Positions 34,935-48,541 of a stretch of DNA of 64,000 nt are shown piece by piece (position 1 is the first letter of the stretch; each line of letters opens with the position of its first letter). Origin of the DNA: Ceratodon purpureus (taxonomy: Eukaryota > Streptophyta > Bryopsida > Pseudoditrichales > Ditrichaceae); contig CM026423.1 in the NCBI GenBank assembly GCA_014871385.1, positions 14,776,352-14,840,351 on the forward strand, in the 5' to 3' direction. The translations under genes and the position numbers were made by a program. The notes under the pieces were generated by a model. The model had not been told where the DNA came from. It ran no database searches and saw only the letters and a program-made list of their open reading frames with translations.

Positions 34935-37593
34935 TCCCGCTGGGCTATTGCCTGCAATTGTAAGTTATAAATTATTACTGACGAGCCCAAATCTGATTGG
35001 CAGGTGATCAGCCTCGGTTCAGTAGATTGGTCAATGGAGCTACCTTTTGCATGTACTGTTCAGAATGTTCTGAGTGACTACTGTAGTAAGATATTGTAAA
35101 TCCATAGAAGACAAGGATTCTCAATTCCCAGTGCTAAGACAGCCCTCTGCCCGAATACCATGGTCCATTACTTGGTAGATTTTCCAAAATTAATTGATCA
35201 CATAACACAAGCCAACTTCTGTCTCTTCAGCTGACCATGTAAGATAATGCTACAGGTCAAATGGGGTCGTTTGAGCAGATCGTCTGGTATGGCTTTATTT
35301 GTTCTGAAGATATTTGATCAAGAGTTTGCGTACAAAGCTGAGTGTACAAACTTCACTGTGTGGACTTGTGGAGTATGAAATTGTGACACAGTGGACTCTG
35401 AAGGGTTGCTTGTACGATTGATGGTTGCAGAAAGGGATTCTTGTAAGTCAGGCAATCTCATTAAGAAAGTTCAGCAGAGGATGCTTGTCCTTACACATAG
35501 AAATTCAGCATTCAGAGCATGTATAAATTCTACGAAAGTATTCAAACCATTCGTACATAATGGATTGTAGGATTCCTTTGTCTCATACTGTAACATTTTT
35601 CAAGGGCCCATTTGAACACACATGCAAGAAGCAACCATAAATCCTTTTACTGGTGGAAATGGCCTTTCAGTAGTGGAAATGGCCGACAAGTACACTGAAA
35701 AAAACACCAAATGTTGTGGAGTTGTATTCTTTCGTAAAGTTGGTCAAGCGCCAAGGCCATTCTTGTCCAACTAGAATGGAGCCTATATGAGTGGAGGTGG
35801 TTCCACTAAATGCCTTGTTGAGCAAGCCTCTAACATGTGGCTCATGTTTTAACCCCTAACTGCTCAAGGAGGCCTTTTGGCCTGATGTACAAATCTCATC
35901 CGCATTTTCTCATCCGTCATGCACTTTTTGTGGTGTGGTTTTTTTACTAAATTTTCTATGGAAAGTTAATTTTATGTATGTTTGATTTGATCGAAACAGA
36001 AAAATAAAAAATAAAAAATTATGCCTCATTTTGTGTTGTAGTGTTTTACCCAAAATCTTGAAGATTTTGGTCTAAAAGTGTTCTTGAAAAAAAAAACTAT
36101 TAAAATCAAGCATCCAAAAAATCTCAAAAAACACTACACTTAAAGTGATACATTGTAACCCATCACAACAAATTTCATCCATTTATTGTCAATACCTTAT
36201 TTGTAACTGAATTACAAAAATAAATTTTTTATTTTATGTTTCAAAATTTATAAAAAAAGATTAGTGATAGGAGTCATAGATCTAACTGTATAGATAGAAT
36301 CTAAAATTCAAAATGTATGACTTTTATTTGTACAACAAGTTCTAAATTTTCATGTTAATTGAATTTTATAATACATTTTTGCAAAACCGCCTAAACTGGA
36401 CATAGGTGAGGACATCAAAGGGTTAATCCCTTAACGTTCTCGGTGTTTTTGAAGCCAAAACTGCCAAAAACATACCCCTACATATAGTAGCTTACTGTTT
36501 TCTGAATTTAGGTATCCATTTAAGTAGTTCTCCTTAGAATCTTGTACCTAACTTATCAAGAAAGGTGTATAACAAATTTGAGCACAATCCTCTATATACA
36601 TTGTGAAATTATAAGGTTTGAAGTTAGTGTAAAAGTTTTTTTGGCACTACCCCGAGAATATATCTATGTTTTGATGCCAAAAAAGTATACATTGCAAACA
36701 CATCTGATTCGTGGAGGATCACATTTGATCCGTGGAGGGTCATCAATTCATGTACATGTAGAAGTTAGGTGTATATTTTCCTTTAATTTCAACACGCAAT
36801 TTTGGTATTAGGGGGTCTTGTAGATGGACCCATGCAAGGTAATAGAAAGTGGATGAAATTTGTTAAGTGTAGATGAAAATGAAGATTTAATGTAATATTT
36901 TTCTGTGGATAAAAAATATTTTGGATAGAAACATAATTATAGATGATAACTATCATTTAGATGAAATTTTTTAGCAATGAAGACAATCCTTTTAGATGGA
37001 TACTATTGATTGGATGAAAATTATCTATTGGATGAATTATGAAAGATGTCATCAATGCACATGGATGAAAAATTTATTGGGCCCATTATTTTGCAAGTGC
37101 CCACACTTTGATATTATGTCTTGTCAGTTTCTCACCTTATAAATGATGGACAACTTGGTTTGAAAATAGGAGATTCTGATTGGTTAGTGGCTGCCCAGAG
37201 TTTGAGCAGATTCTTATGAAATCCATAACTTTTGCATTATAACTCCAGATGCTTTAAAATTTGCGCCATTGGAAAGCTAGCGGTGAAATCTTTGTGTGGT
37301 AAAAATTTCAAAAAAAATCCTAAATATCCTGCCTAGAAGTGTTGCAACCAGAATCTGGTGTCAAAGACCTTAAAGGTTTGACAAAGTGAGCAGAAAGGGG
37401 TAGCTTGTAGAAGCTCGAATCTTGTGGTAATTTTGATACTACTACTTTAAAAGGCCAGTATGTATTTAGTAGGTGCCATGGCATTACTTGGATTGAGTGC
37501 ATTGATGTTTGCTAAGCATATGCTTGGATCAAACGGAGGCAATAATTGCACAAGGGGTTTTATAAATGAATACACAGAAGTTAATATCCTAGA
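34935..37593. other. AT-rich intergenic DNA
   Basis: No gene was recognised. Two short direct repeats are visible: GTGGAAATGGCC twice near 35660-35690, and a GTGGAGGATCACAT/GTGGAGGGTCATC pair near 36715-36745. From 36840 to 37080 the sequence is sprinkled with GATGAAA-type words, a degraded simple repeat. Confidence 0.35.
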
Positions 37594-38067
37594 CTAGCAG
37601 TAATACAAGGTGCACCAAAAAGATGATTGGCCATCGATAATGGATGTTTCAGACAAAAGACCAGTTAGAATTCTAAAAAAACAAATCAAAAAATATGACA
37701 GAGAAAACAATCTAGAAATCATGGCCATACAAACCCTCAACATTTGCAAATGGACAAGAAATGTAGATATAGACAATGAACTTTCAAACGAATTCTCGGA
37801 AAATTCCGCCATCACAGATAAACAAAAATCATGCCTCATAAAATTATGTACGGGAACTTATATATAATATGGGCCATGCTAGAAAACAAATGTTTTTCGG
37901 AAGAGAAAGATTCTCATCTATCACATGTCCCATTTGCAATTCACGCGAACTGGATACATAGTTGCGTGTATTACTCACATGCCAACAACAACATATACAC
38001 TCCCTCTTAGCAATCTGCGAAATTAGAAAACTACTAGTCTCATCCGAAAAATCTCGTTGTTTAATTC
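37594..38067 (+). pseudogene. Degenerate LINE-like reverse transcriptase C-terminal coding, left part
   Basis: A plus-strand frame (37610-37867) continues, after a frame change and an internal stop, into segments reading FFGRERFSSITCPICNS and then HIHSL and EIRKLLVSSEKSRCLI up to 38067. A CPIC box followed by a Cys/His-spaced helix is what one sees after the RT domain of L1-like LINEs (zf-RVT-type). The reading frame is cut at 38067/38068 by the inserted foldback element and resumes at 42852. Assignment is from motif pattern and is moderate. Confidence 0.5.
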
Positions 38068-38252
38068 CAGGGTTGTCACGGTCGTCCGGGACGCTCGGGA
38101 CGTGGGGACGTCCGCGGACGTCCGCCAGCGCCAGAGGACGTCCTGTGACTTACAAAAAAAAAATCACCCGCATAGGTTTCACCCCGGGGTGAAACCACAC
38201 CTTCTACGCGGGGGAGGGATTGCGGGGGAGGGTGCGGCCGTCGTCGCGGAGC

Positions 38253-38281
<29 letters not shown>
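38253..38281. repeat. Poly-G homopolymer, 29 bases
   Basis: An uninterrupted run of 29 G residues lies in the left arm of the foldback element, next to GGCCGTC repeats. It has quadruplex potential and is a likely assembly weak point. Confidence 0.95.
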
Positions 38282-38283
<2 letters not shown>

Positions 38284-38459
38284 GTCGGCCGCGTCAGGAA
38301 GGGGCCGTCCCCGGCGACGGCCCCTTGCCGTCGCCGCGGAGGGGGAGGCCGTCCCCGGCGACGGCCCCTTGCCGTCGCCGCGCTCGGAGGGGGCCGTCGC
38401 CGCGGTGAGGGGGCCGTCCCCGGCGACGGCCGCGGAGACGGCCGCAAATTTTTTTAAAA

Positions 38460-39000
38460 AAAATCCCAAATCTTAAAATCTTCATAACTTCTTCAAAACG
38501 TCTCCAAATCGGGCTTATGAGGTGTTTTTTGGCATCTACATTTCCTGTAGATGCCAAAAAACATCTCATAAGTCCAATTTGGACAAGTTTTGAAGAAGTT
38601 ACGGGAATTTGGAGATTTCGGGGAGTTGAGGGGTCGGCCGTCGGCGGGGACGGGGGGCCGACCCCCGGTGACGGCCGTGGGGACGGCCGGCCGTCCCCGG
38701 CGACGGCCGCGGGGACGGCCGCAAATCAAAAAAAAAAATCCCGAATCTTAAAATCTTCATAACTTCTTCAAAACGTATCCAAATCGGGCTCATGAGGTGT
38801 TTTTTGGCATCTACATTTCCTGTAGATGCCAAAAAACATCTCATAAGTCCAATTTGGACAATTTTTGAAGAAGTTACGGGAATTTGGAGATTTCAGGGAG
38901 TTGAGGGGTCGGCCGTCGGCGGGGACGGGGGGCCGACCCCCGGGGACGGCCGTGGGGACGGCCGGCCGTCCCCGGCGACGGCCGCGGGGACGGCCCCCCG
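38460..39000. repeat. Two tandem ~275-bp units with internal hairpins (left arm)
   Basis: The phrase ATCTTAAAATCTTCATAAC occurs at 38470 and again at 38745. After each comes a perfect hairpin: TTTTTTGGCATCTACA, a 5-base loop, then the complement. Each ends with a GC-rich block of GACGGCCG-type words. The same arrangement recurs inverted in the right arm at about 41770-42210, with AGAAA in the hairpin loop. Confidence 0.85.
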
Positions 39001-42000
39001 TCCGCTTGGAGGCGGGGTCTCGCATGGCCTTCCTTCTTCTCTTGCGTTTTCTCTAGAGACGGCCATCCCTCCCCTCCTCCTCTTGTCCAACCTTGACAAA
39101 AAAAATTCTATTTTCAGATACTCTAAAAACAAAATCAATACCGAATTAGAAATTTCAGACATATCCCTGAAATCATGGAAAATGTCCAAAAGATTTTGTA
39201 ATCAGGATTGTGGGATCCGCCTTGATGTTGGGGTATACTTTAGAAGGAGATATTTATGCCGTTCAATTGTTGGTGCTCTACTATGGTTTGCAAACATAAT
39301 CTCAATGTTTAGAAGAAAGAATCCATTTGTTTTGGAAATGAAATTATGGCCCATGGGCCTATAGACGAGGGAGGTATACGATGGGGGGTACAACTTAAAA
39401 GGTAATGAGAAGCTTATAAAAAATAATATTCTTTTATTTGAAGACATTAGGTAATAAAATTAAAAGAGAACTCGACATGGATTTCTCTTACATTAATATG
39501 ACAAGTTTGTATGTTTTTGGCTTTAATTTTATATGGCAAGACAAATCCCTTTTTCCATAAATGGAACATTGGAATTAAATAAAGGATAAACTTGAAATTT
39601 AGAAATGAATTTGAATGAGAGGATTTGGAAGGTATGTTGTAGAGGACGTAACACTTAAAAATTAGATTTCAAATCAAATTAGTTAGAAGTTGAAATTGTG
39701 TGAAGGAGGTTGGAGGACACATTAAATAGAATTGAGGATTGTAAAGTTGAATTAGAAGTCGAAGATGGTGGACAAAAAATTCATTATAAGTGATAGAGGA
39801 TAGAAATTTAAATACAACAAATTTTAGTTCTAATAATAAATAAATTGATTAATTAATTAAAAAACCAAGCAATCTGACAAGGGTGGATGTTTAATTTTAA
39901 AAGGTGAGTGAATTTTGAAGGTTTGGGAGTTGACATTAAGAGAACTGTTTCTTGCTTTTGAAATGAAAGATATGCTAGTATTACATTTGAGTACTTGGGC
40001 AAGTGAATGCCACATTGTTTGCCTTCCATTCCTTTTGGACAAACACCAAGTCTATATGGCTTAAAGTTTAACAAATCTCGTCAATTTTTTATTCTGAGAC
40101 TTATGATTTCTTTCCATCTTAAAGGTGATTCATAATCATTATTTTTATGAAAGACATAACATGTGGATTCATCTAAATGTGGAAATACAAACACATACTT
40201 CATAGCCAAAAATTTATATTCGTTTATTTATTTATTTAAGTATTTAATTATTTTGTATTCTTTTCTTAGTCTCCGATTCTACCTTTTATTTTTATACTTT
40301 TTCCATTTGCCTTCTATGCTATCTTGTTATTTTATTATTACACTATTATTCCATTCTATACTCTGAACTTTTTATTATTACACTATTTTTCCATTCTATC
40401 GTCTCTTTAGTTTTTTATCTTAACATTATTCTTCCATTTTATCTTCTCATTTTCCTATCCTTCCATTCCTCTCCCATCATCTATTTATTTATTTAATATT
40501 CCTCTAATCTGTCTCCCATTCTATCTTTTTACTTTTGCCTATCGGAAGAAAGGAAAAATAAATAAAAGATTAGGGGATTATATTATGTACAAGACAATAA
40601 TAAAAAACAGACAATTGAAATAAAATACAATATGACAGTAAATGAAACATAACAAATAACCGCGAGAAAGACAAACTACAATGGGAAAAGGTTTGAAGGA
40701 AATAGATGTGTATAGAGAAGATAGATATCAAGGGAAAAAACAAAAAATAAAAAAAGTACATGAGAGGTAATAATAAATCAAAAAGATAATTAGAATAAAA
40801 GATCAAATAAAAAATAGTAATAATAATTGCAAGAGTGGAAATGACATACAAGAAGAAATGAGGAGTATGAAGTGAATAGAAAAAACCATGTCATGGTGAT
40901 AACATTATGGCAAAAGAAGAAACTAAATAAAAATATCCAACTTAGAAAGGACTTTTTTCTTAAAGATTAAAGGATTAGATAAAGCACGAGACAATAATTG
41001 GAAAATAGTTAATTAAAATTACATAGAATAAAATGGTATTTAAAAACATAAGAAATAAGTTCAATAACACTAAGATATACAAACTACAGTGGGCATAATT
41101 TTAAATACCCAAGAAAGCAATTAATTAGGAAAACAGCATTTTCATGGAAAAAAGGATTTGTCTTGCCTTATAAAATTAAAGCCAAAAACATAAAAACTTG
41201 TCATATTAATGTAAGAGAAATCCATGTCGAGTTCTCCTTTAACTTTATTACCTAACGAAATAATGTCTTCAAATAAAAGAATATTATTTTTTATAAGCTT
41301 CTCATTACCTTTTAAGTTGTACCCCCCATCGTATACCTCCCTCGTCTATAGGCCCATGGGCCATAATTTCATTTCCAAAACAAATGTAATCTTCCTTCTA
41401 GACATAAGGATTATGTTTGCAAACCAAAGTAGAGCACCAACAATTGAATGGCATAAATATCTCCTTCTAAAGTATACCCCAACATCAAGGCGGATCCCAC
41501 AATCCCGATTACAAAATCTTTTGGACATTTTCCATGATTTCAGGGATATGTCTGAAATTTCTAATTCGGTATTGATTTTGTTTTTAGAGTATCTAGAAAT
41601 AGAACTTTTTTGTCAAGGTTGGAGGAGGGGAGGAGGGGAGGGGAGGCCGTCTCTAGAGAAAACGCAAGAGAAGAAGGAAAGCCATGCGAGACCCCGCCTC
41701 CAAGCGGACGGGGGGCCGTCCCCGCGGCCGTCGCCGGGGACGGCCGGCCGTCCCCGCCGACGGCCGACCCCTCAACTCCCCGAAATCTCCAAATTCCCGT
41801 AACTTCTTCAAAAATTGTCCAAATTGGACTTATGAGATGTTTTTTGGCATCTACAAGAAATGTAGATGCCAAAAAACACCTCATGAGCCCGATTTGGATA
41901 CGTTTTGAAGAAGTTATGAAGATTTTAAGATTCGGGATTTTTTTTTTTAATTTGCGGCCGTCCCCGCGGCCGTCGCCGGGGGTCGGCCCCCCGTCCCCGC

Positions 42001-42851
42001 CGACGGCCCACCCCTCAACTCCCCGAAATCTCCAAATTCCCGTAACTTCTTCAAAACTTGTCCAAATTGGACTTATGAGATGTTTTTTGGCATCTACAAG
42101 AAATGTAGATGCCAAAAAACACCTCATAAGCCCAATTTGGAGACGTTTTGAAGAAGTTATGAAGATTTTAAGATTCGGGATTTTTTTTTTTAATTTGCGG
42201 CCGTCCCCGCGGCCGTCGCCGGGGACGGCCGGCCGTCCCCACGCGGTTGGCCACGTGGACGGCCGCATCTCCACGCGGTCGCCCACGCGGTCGGCCGCGG
42301 GATCGGACGGCCCTCCGCGGCCAATCATGCCGGCCGCGGGCCGTGAGATCCCGCGGCCGTCGCCGTTGCCGACCGCGGGGTCGGCCAAGGGGACGGCCGC
42401 GGGATCGGACGGCCCGCGGTCGGCCGCGCCGCTCGAGCGGTCCCCGATGGCCTGCGCTGAGGTCGATCCGAGCCGTCGGATCCCGCGGCCGTCCCGAGGC
42501 CGTCCCCGCGGTCGGCCACGACGACGGCCGTGGGATCCGATGGCCCAGGAGGGCCGCCCACATCCGACGGCCCGGGATGTGCCAGCACGGCCGCATCTTG
42601 GCCGTCGGATCGACGTGCGGCCGTCCCCAACGACCCCGCGGCCGTCCCCGCGAACGGACGGCCGAGATGGGGCGTGGTGGCGGGATCGGCCGATCGGACG
42701 GCTGGGGAATGTTTTTACCCCTCCGGGGTCGCAAAATTATTACCGCGACGTAATTCTCGAGCGTCGGGGACGCCACGTCCGGGACGGGGGACGTCCGGGT
42801 CGGACGTCTTGACGTCCGGAGCCGGGTCGGACGTCTATTTGAACAACCCTG

Positions 42852-43395
42852 TTTAATTCTATTGAATACTGGCATCTTCAGTGATAAACCTTTAGAAAAT
42901 ATTGTTCCTAATTGACTACTTCCTTGCACATGTGGCATAGAAAGATGTCATTGTAACTCTATATTTAGACTAGACATTCTCTTCGTCAAAGGTTTACCAT
43001 ACCAAAGCGACCCCCCATACAAAAATAGACCCCAACCTTACCATACAATTTATTGAATTCACATAGTGCAATAACATATTCTTCCTAGAAACACTTGAAG
43101 CTAAAACCAACAAATACAATCCATTAATTGCCAGTATTACTACTAAAGGATGGAAAGTTGACCCCCTTATTGTCATAAAGTAGGCGCCAGAGCTACCACA
43201 CACATTCCATCAATGAAACTATTTGCTGACAATTTCAAAATACTTATGCCTACCATCAAAAAAACCTTTAAAAACATAAACACTATTGCCGTACAATACG
43301 ACATGTCTATACTTCTCCATAAAAGAAGAATAGATAACCATCTACCATTACCCGAAACATTGGATCTTCTATAGTCAAAACTTTAGAACAAAATA
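42852..43395 (+). pseudogene. Degenerate LINE-like coding, right part after the foldback insertion
   Basis: Immediately after the target duplication the plus strand continues the frame left at 38067. It reads through NTGIFSDKPLENIVPN, then (after a stop) a Cys/His-rich CTCG...CHC segment and FVKGLPYQSDPP. It shifts frame further on, in a region whose fragments read GWKVDPL and ARATTHIPSMN. The mixture of frames and stops shows an old dead copy. The identity as a LINE-family C-terminal or associated domain is inferred from the company it keeps upstream. Confidence 0.45.
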
Positions 43396-43930
43396 AAAAT
43401 AAAAAAATTTAGTAGCTAAAGCTACTTTATTTAAATGTTAGCACACGAATGTAAAGTCTCTTGTCACTTCTCGCAAGGGGGGTTGTTGGTTGGCACAACT
43501 CATTTCTTGCCTGTGATCGCTCACTCAACAGTACCAAGCCACTTCATCCCTCACATCTGCTCAAATGAGTCCATCAGGGTTCGAACTAGGACTAGATAAA
43601 TGATACAAACGCTCACCTCTAATCAACAATGAGGTCGTAGCTTCTTGTCAAAAGTCACATTTAAATGAATCTTAAAAAGATAATCATTACTATTTCTTGT
43701 TACTTATTAATTGCTACTTACTATTGGGTTACTTTGTGACTAAAGTGTCTACTCTCGAAAGGGGGGAGTAGATCTTTACTTCCATACCTTTGTCTTGTGG
43801 GCATTGGATTGGGGGTGGATCAAACAGACACGTAATTCACTTCGGTCTCCTCTGGAGACCGAAGTTTCTCTCTCTCCCTCTAATACAAGGTGTCCTTGAG
43901 GCCAAATGCAATTAGATATTTTCTTCAAAG
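43396..43930. other. Intergenic, possible SINE-like fragment
   Basis: No gene. Near 43578 the plus strand reads AGGGTTCGAACTAGGA, a near-match to a polymerase III B box, but no A box at normal distance was convincing. Confidence 0.3.
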
Positions 43931-44039
43931 GATATGCTATTTATTTTTATCTTTTTATTTTTTTTAGTCAAATGGTGAAAATCCATTGCAAAGAAAGAAC
44001 TTACACCGCTGCAAAACCAAGGCCAAATGATATGCTATT
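43931..44039 (-). mobile_element. 87-bp LINE tail insertion with 11-bp target duplication
   Basis: The direct repeat GATATGCTATT is exact at 43931-43941 and 44029-44039. Between them is a T-rich tract and then sequence whose minus strand reads TTCTTTCTTTGCAATGGATT just before the poly(A). It is the same short-tail family and orientation as the inserts at 3.3 and 24.0 kb. Confidence 0.8.
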
Positions 44040-45391
<1,352 letters not shown>

Positions 45392-45449
45392 CATAGGTGC
45401 TATTGCATCGTTTATAATCCAAGGCAAAAGTGATTATTCAAATTTCCTC

Positions 45450-47310
45450 CAATTCAAAGAGCCTTCTACCTTGGTTCTTTGTCAACCATGGTTGCTATTC
45501 CCCTTGTGAAGATGTGGTAGCGTGTTTGTTTATGTTTGGAAAAGCTATGAGCTGGATTTGTAGATCCATTGTTGACGCTAACCAATATTCTTGATTGTTG
45601 GAATTGTGATCGTGGTGTGTTGCCTTTCTTGAGTTGTAGTGGGATTTTGTTTGAGGTGGTTCCAATAAAGGCAGATATCAATCGGCATTCTACTAGAATG
45701 TTTTTAAAGAAAGGTACTAAGGATGAGAGGTACTATATCACCACCATCCCATGATGGTAATTGAGTCTTTGCCTTAGGGACATTGGCAAGTGATTTGATG
45801 ACACCGCCTTACGAGATGGTAACCACGACATCTTTCGCATACAATTCCAACATGCCACTAACTTGGACGCCAATTTGTAGAGTCACGTAAGGAACTGCAA
45901 ACTTTTCAAAAATTGGGGCGCGGAATGTTGAGTGGGTCGAGTAATATGGGACTTTGGTTTGATTCGTTCCAAGAATGAAGGTTTCTAGAATGTTTGGTTG
46001 TATTTGCTGCGGATTAATCAAATTCAAGAAAATGTCCTTCACCTCTTTGATCTCATCGTTGCTACTGGACAAGTCTAATGCCATCTTTTGTACAGTTAAC
46101 TCAAGTGCATCATTTAAGATTAATTCTTGAATTATACAGGAGGGCCTAGTTGGACACTAGACAAAATCATTTACACATATGATGCATGGAATCTACATGT
46201 ATAGGAGTATTGATTGTGGAAATTTGTAATGTCGTGAAATAGTAGTATTCATGGAGTCCTTCATTGGGAAAAAATTCAAGTGTTATCTTTGTAGCGTTGA
46301 CCTTTAGTAAATGCACTTGTTGTGACGTGATAGAATCCGGTAGTGGTAGTACCGTATTAGAAGTGGGTGCTATGATTTGTTGCAGAATCACTATGATATA
46401 TTAACTGTACTACCTACAAGCAAGCGGAGATTTCTTGGTTCGGATGACGCTAAATATCTAATGAAACCAACATTTAAACTTTAAGGTGGCATAGAGTATG
46501 ATTGGATATGAATATGCGGATGGCTTGAAATGGCATCAATGTGTAGATGAATTTTGGACATCATCTACAGTACATAGTAAGAAGTGGGAGCAATGTTGAC
46601 ATGTTGAACATGATGTCACCGTTGAACTCTACAGGCAAGTACTCTATTCACTCATGTCCAATCAAATTATAGTTGAGTTTTTTGAGGAGGTTCTTCTTCA
46701 TCGGCTGATAAACAAGTTTCTTGAGCAATGCTACAACACTAAATATACGCTCCTGGAATATGATGAATGTGTTGCGGGACTTCTATTGGGTAGATCTATA
46801 GGGGACTTGGACCGCTGAGCTAGATTGGGATGAATAGGAATTGAAGACGTGAATCTTTAAAGACTAACTTCATTATCTAACGAGAGGTTGATGAACGGAT
46901 TGACTGTGTCCACATGAGTTCAACTTTTACCTTTGGGAAAAGAGGTGTCTTTAAGCCAAATTTGACATTGATCTTTACGCCAATCTAAAGAGGAGTCTCT
47001 ACAATGTATATAGAAGATTGTCGGGGGGTGAAAATTGCAGCGGATGCGACCATCTGCGAGTTTATAAGACCATATATTCCTTACCTACTGGAAGTGAGCC
47101 TCTACATTTTGCAATCATTCAAGATGACAACCACCTTTGCATATGATGGACGAAAGCCATTAACAACAAGCATAGGGGCAATCTCACTTGGCACACAGAG
47201 CATAACAACCTTGGACTGTTTGGTTCTGAATATCATCCAATGTAGATATTTATTAATTTTGAGGGCAATGGGGAGCGTGAACATGCTAGTTTCTTGTCGT
47301 CTTTCATAAT
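45450..47310 (-). pseudogene. Decayed coding-like region of unknown origin
   Basis: The minus strand shows a succession of protein-like stretches broken by stops and frame changes. They include KVVMLCVPSEIAPMLVVNG (about 47200), a segment around 46391-46167 with KVNATKITLEFFPNE, one at 46084-45809 with FILGTNQTKVPYYSTHS, and one at 45681-45466. Composition is unlike random AT-rich DNA and the segments lie in order on one strand. That fits one ancestral gene of perhaps 500 or more residues that has decayed. I recognise no domain. It could be a host gene or a fragment of a foreign element. Confidence 0.35.
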
Positions 47311-48541
47311 AAAAAAGAATTAGGTTTCACAAAAAGAAGGCTATGTCTAAGTTTTCTATTAATATGACAACTCTAATGAGAAGGCATCTCTTAAGACAAA
47401 TGTGTTGTAAATAACTACAAGCAATTGCCACTATTGTACTTTAAGGACCTATTCTCTAAAGACCTATTCAAATAGTCAAAGAACAAGACCATCACAACAC
47501 AGTATCCACTAACGACCAAGATCATAATCACCCATTTGCTTGCGGTAAGTGAAAGAGCCCATTAAAATGAGGTGTTTAAAAATTAAAACAAGGTTCAAGG
47601 ATTTAGTACTGCACTCATTTCATAATTTCAAGAAGAAATTGCTACAACAAGTAAGGATGCATGTAACAATCACAAGCAATCGGTGCTCATAATAAAGTAG
47701 AACGGTGATGACGGTCCCAATATTTAATCTGTTTCTGAATGCCTTACCTTAAATCTAAATTGTCCAGTTGACATTTATTGGCTTGACTGCGCAACACAAT
47801 TCCAAAGAAAGTATCGAAGGTGGAGGAAGGCTGTGAGTCGTCACAACGAAGCCATATCCAAGTCCAGAATATAATAGATTCATCCTTCCCACACCTGAGA
47901 GCCTTCAAGTCTAGATTATAATAATCCTTCCCACATCTCGCAGGATGGCAGCTTGTGGGTGACGCTCCTCATCACTCCTGAAAATGGCAACCATCGCCCA
48001 TCCTTAAAAACCACCACCACCATCCCCTAAACAACACCAACCCATCCCTTGCTCCACATTCCATCCGCCACTCAATACTGCAAGACACAGTTTTATCAAA
48101 GTCTCAACTGGTGCCGGTATGTTTGAAAGTACTAAGGTCATTGTACTTGATCACTAGTATTAGATCTGTGGAATGTTTGATCTGAACTCATTCACAGAGT
48201 GTTTGAATCCTTTGTTTGCAAACATGATATAGAACCAGTGAGCAATCATTCATTTACAGAGTGATTGGATCCTTCAATTGTTTACAAACAATATGACATG
48301 GTAGTGAGCAATCGATATCTAGTTTGTCGGTAGGATTATCCGATCTGATCCAGGTTTTTCTAGCTGAGATTCACAGATCGTGCGTTTTTTTGGTTTCATC
48401 TTGACACGAAATGATGCTTCAGTGTCGATTCTGAGCGAGATTTTTTGGAAATTTGACACCTTGGACAATGAACTTGAGTGCTGATAAGAGTGATGTGCTT
48501 GTGTGTGGGACGTTTTCTGTTTCGTGCAGTGATTGGGAACC
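47311..48541. other. Upstream region of the VOC gene
   Basis: No gene was recognised. The last bases before the VOC start (TTTTCTGTTTCGTGCAG, ending 48529) form a strong splice-acceptor sequence, so the VOC gene probably has an intron in its 5' UTR. The matching donor was not identified. Confidence 0.4.

Larger units (their letters stand above)
38068..42851. mobile_element. 4,784-bp hAT-like foldback transposon, non-autonomous
   Basis: The element starts CAGGGTTGT and ends ACAACCCTG, typical of hAT ends. It is flanked by an exact 8-bp duplication TTTAATTC (38060-38067 and 42852-42859), the size hAT transposases make. Its two arms (about 38068-39560 and 41141-42851) are inverted copies of each other, around a 1.6-kb AT-rich centre with no transposase. 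Each arm contains two tandem units of roughly 240-275 bp. Each unit carries a TTTTTTGGCATCTACA hairpin and a GC-rich block of GGCGACGGCC-type repeats. The right arm has about 450 bp of extra CGGCCG-rich sequence. Open frames in it (up to 400 codons) are low-complexity repeat translation and should not be read as genes. It interrupts a LINE-like frame. Confidence 0.88.

Noticed and set aside
38057..38729. Overlapping open frames on both strands in the left GC-rich arm
   Set aside because: Same cause: repeat sequence with few stops. Gly and Pro runs come from the 29-base G tract.
39202..41802. Two similar frames beginning MSSNKRILFFISF on opposite strands (39202-39447 and 41224-41802)
   Set aside because: They are the two inverted arms of one element. 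Similarity reflects the inverted repeat, not a duplicated gene, and no known domain is present.
41610..42812. A 400-codon plus-strand open frame, with a 275-codon frame on the opposite strand, in the GC-rich right arm
   Set aside because: The translation is Arg/Pro/Gly low-complexity from GACGGCCG-type repeats, open in several frames at once because GC-rich DNA lacks stop codons. It lies within the foldback element's inverted arm.
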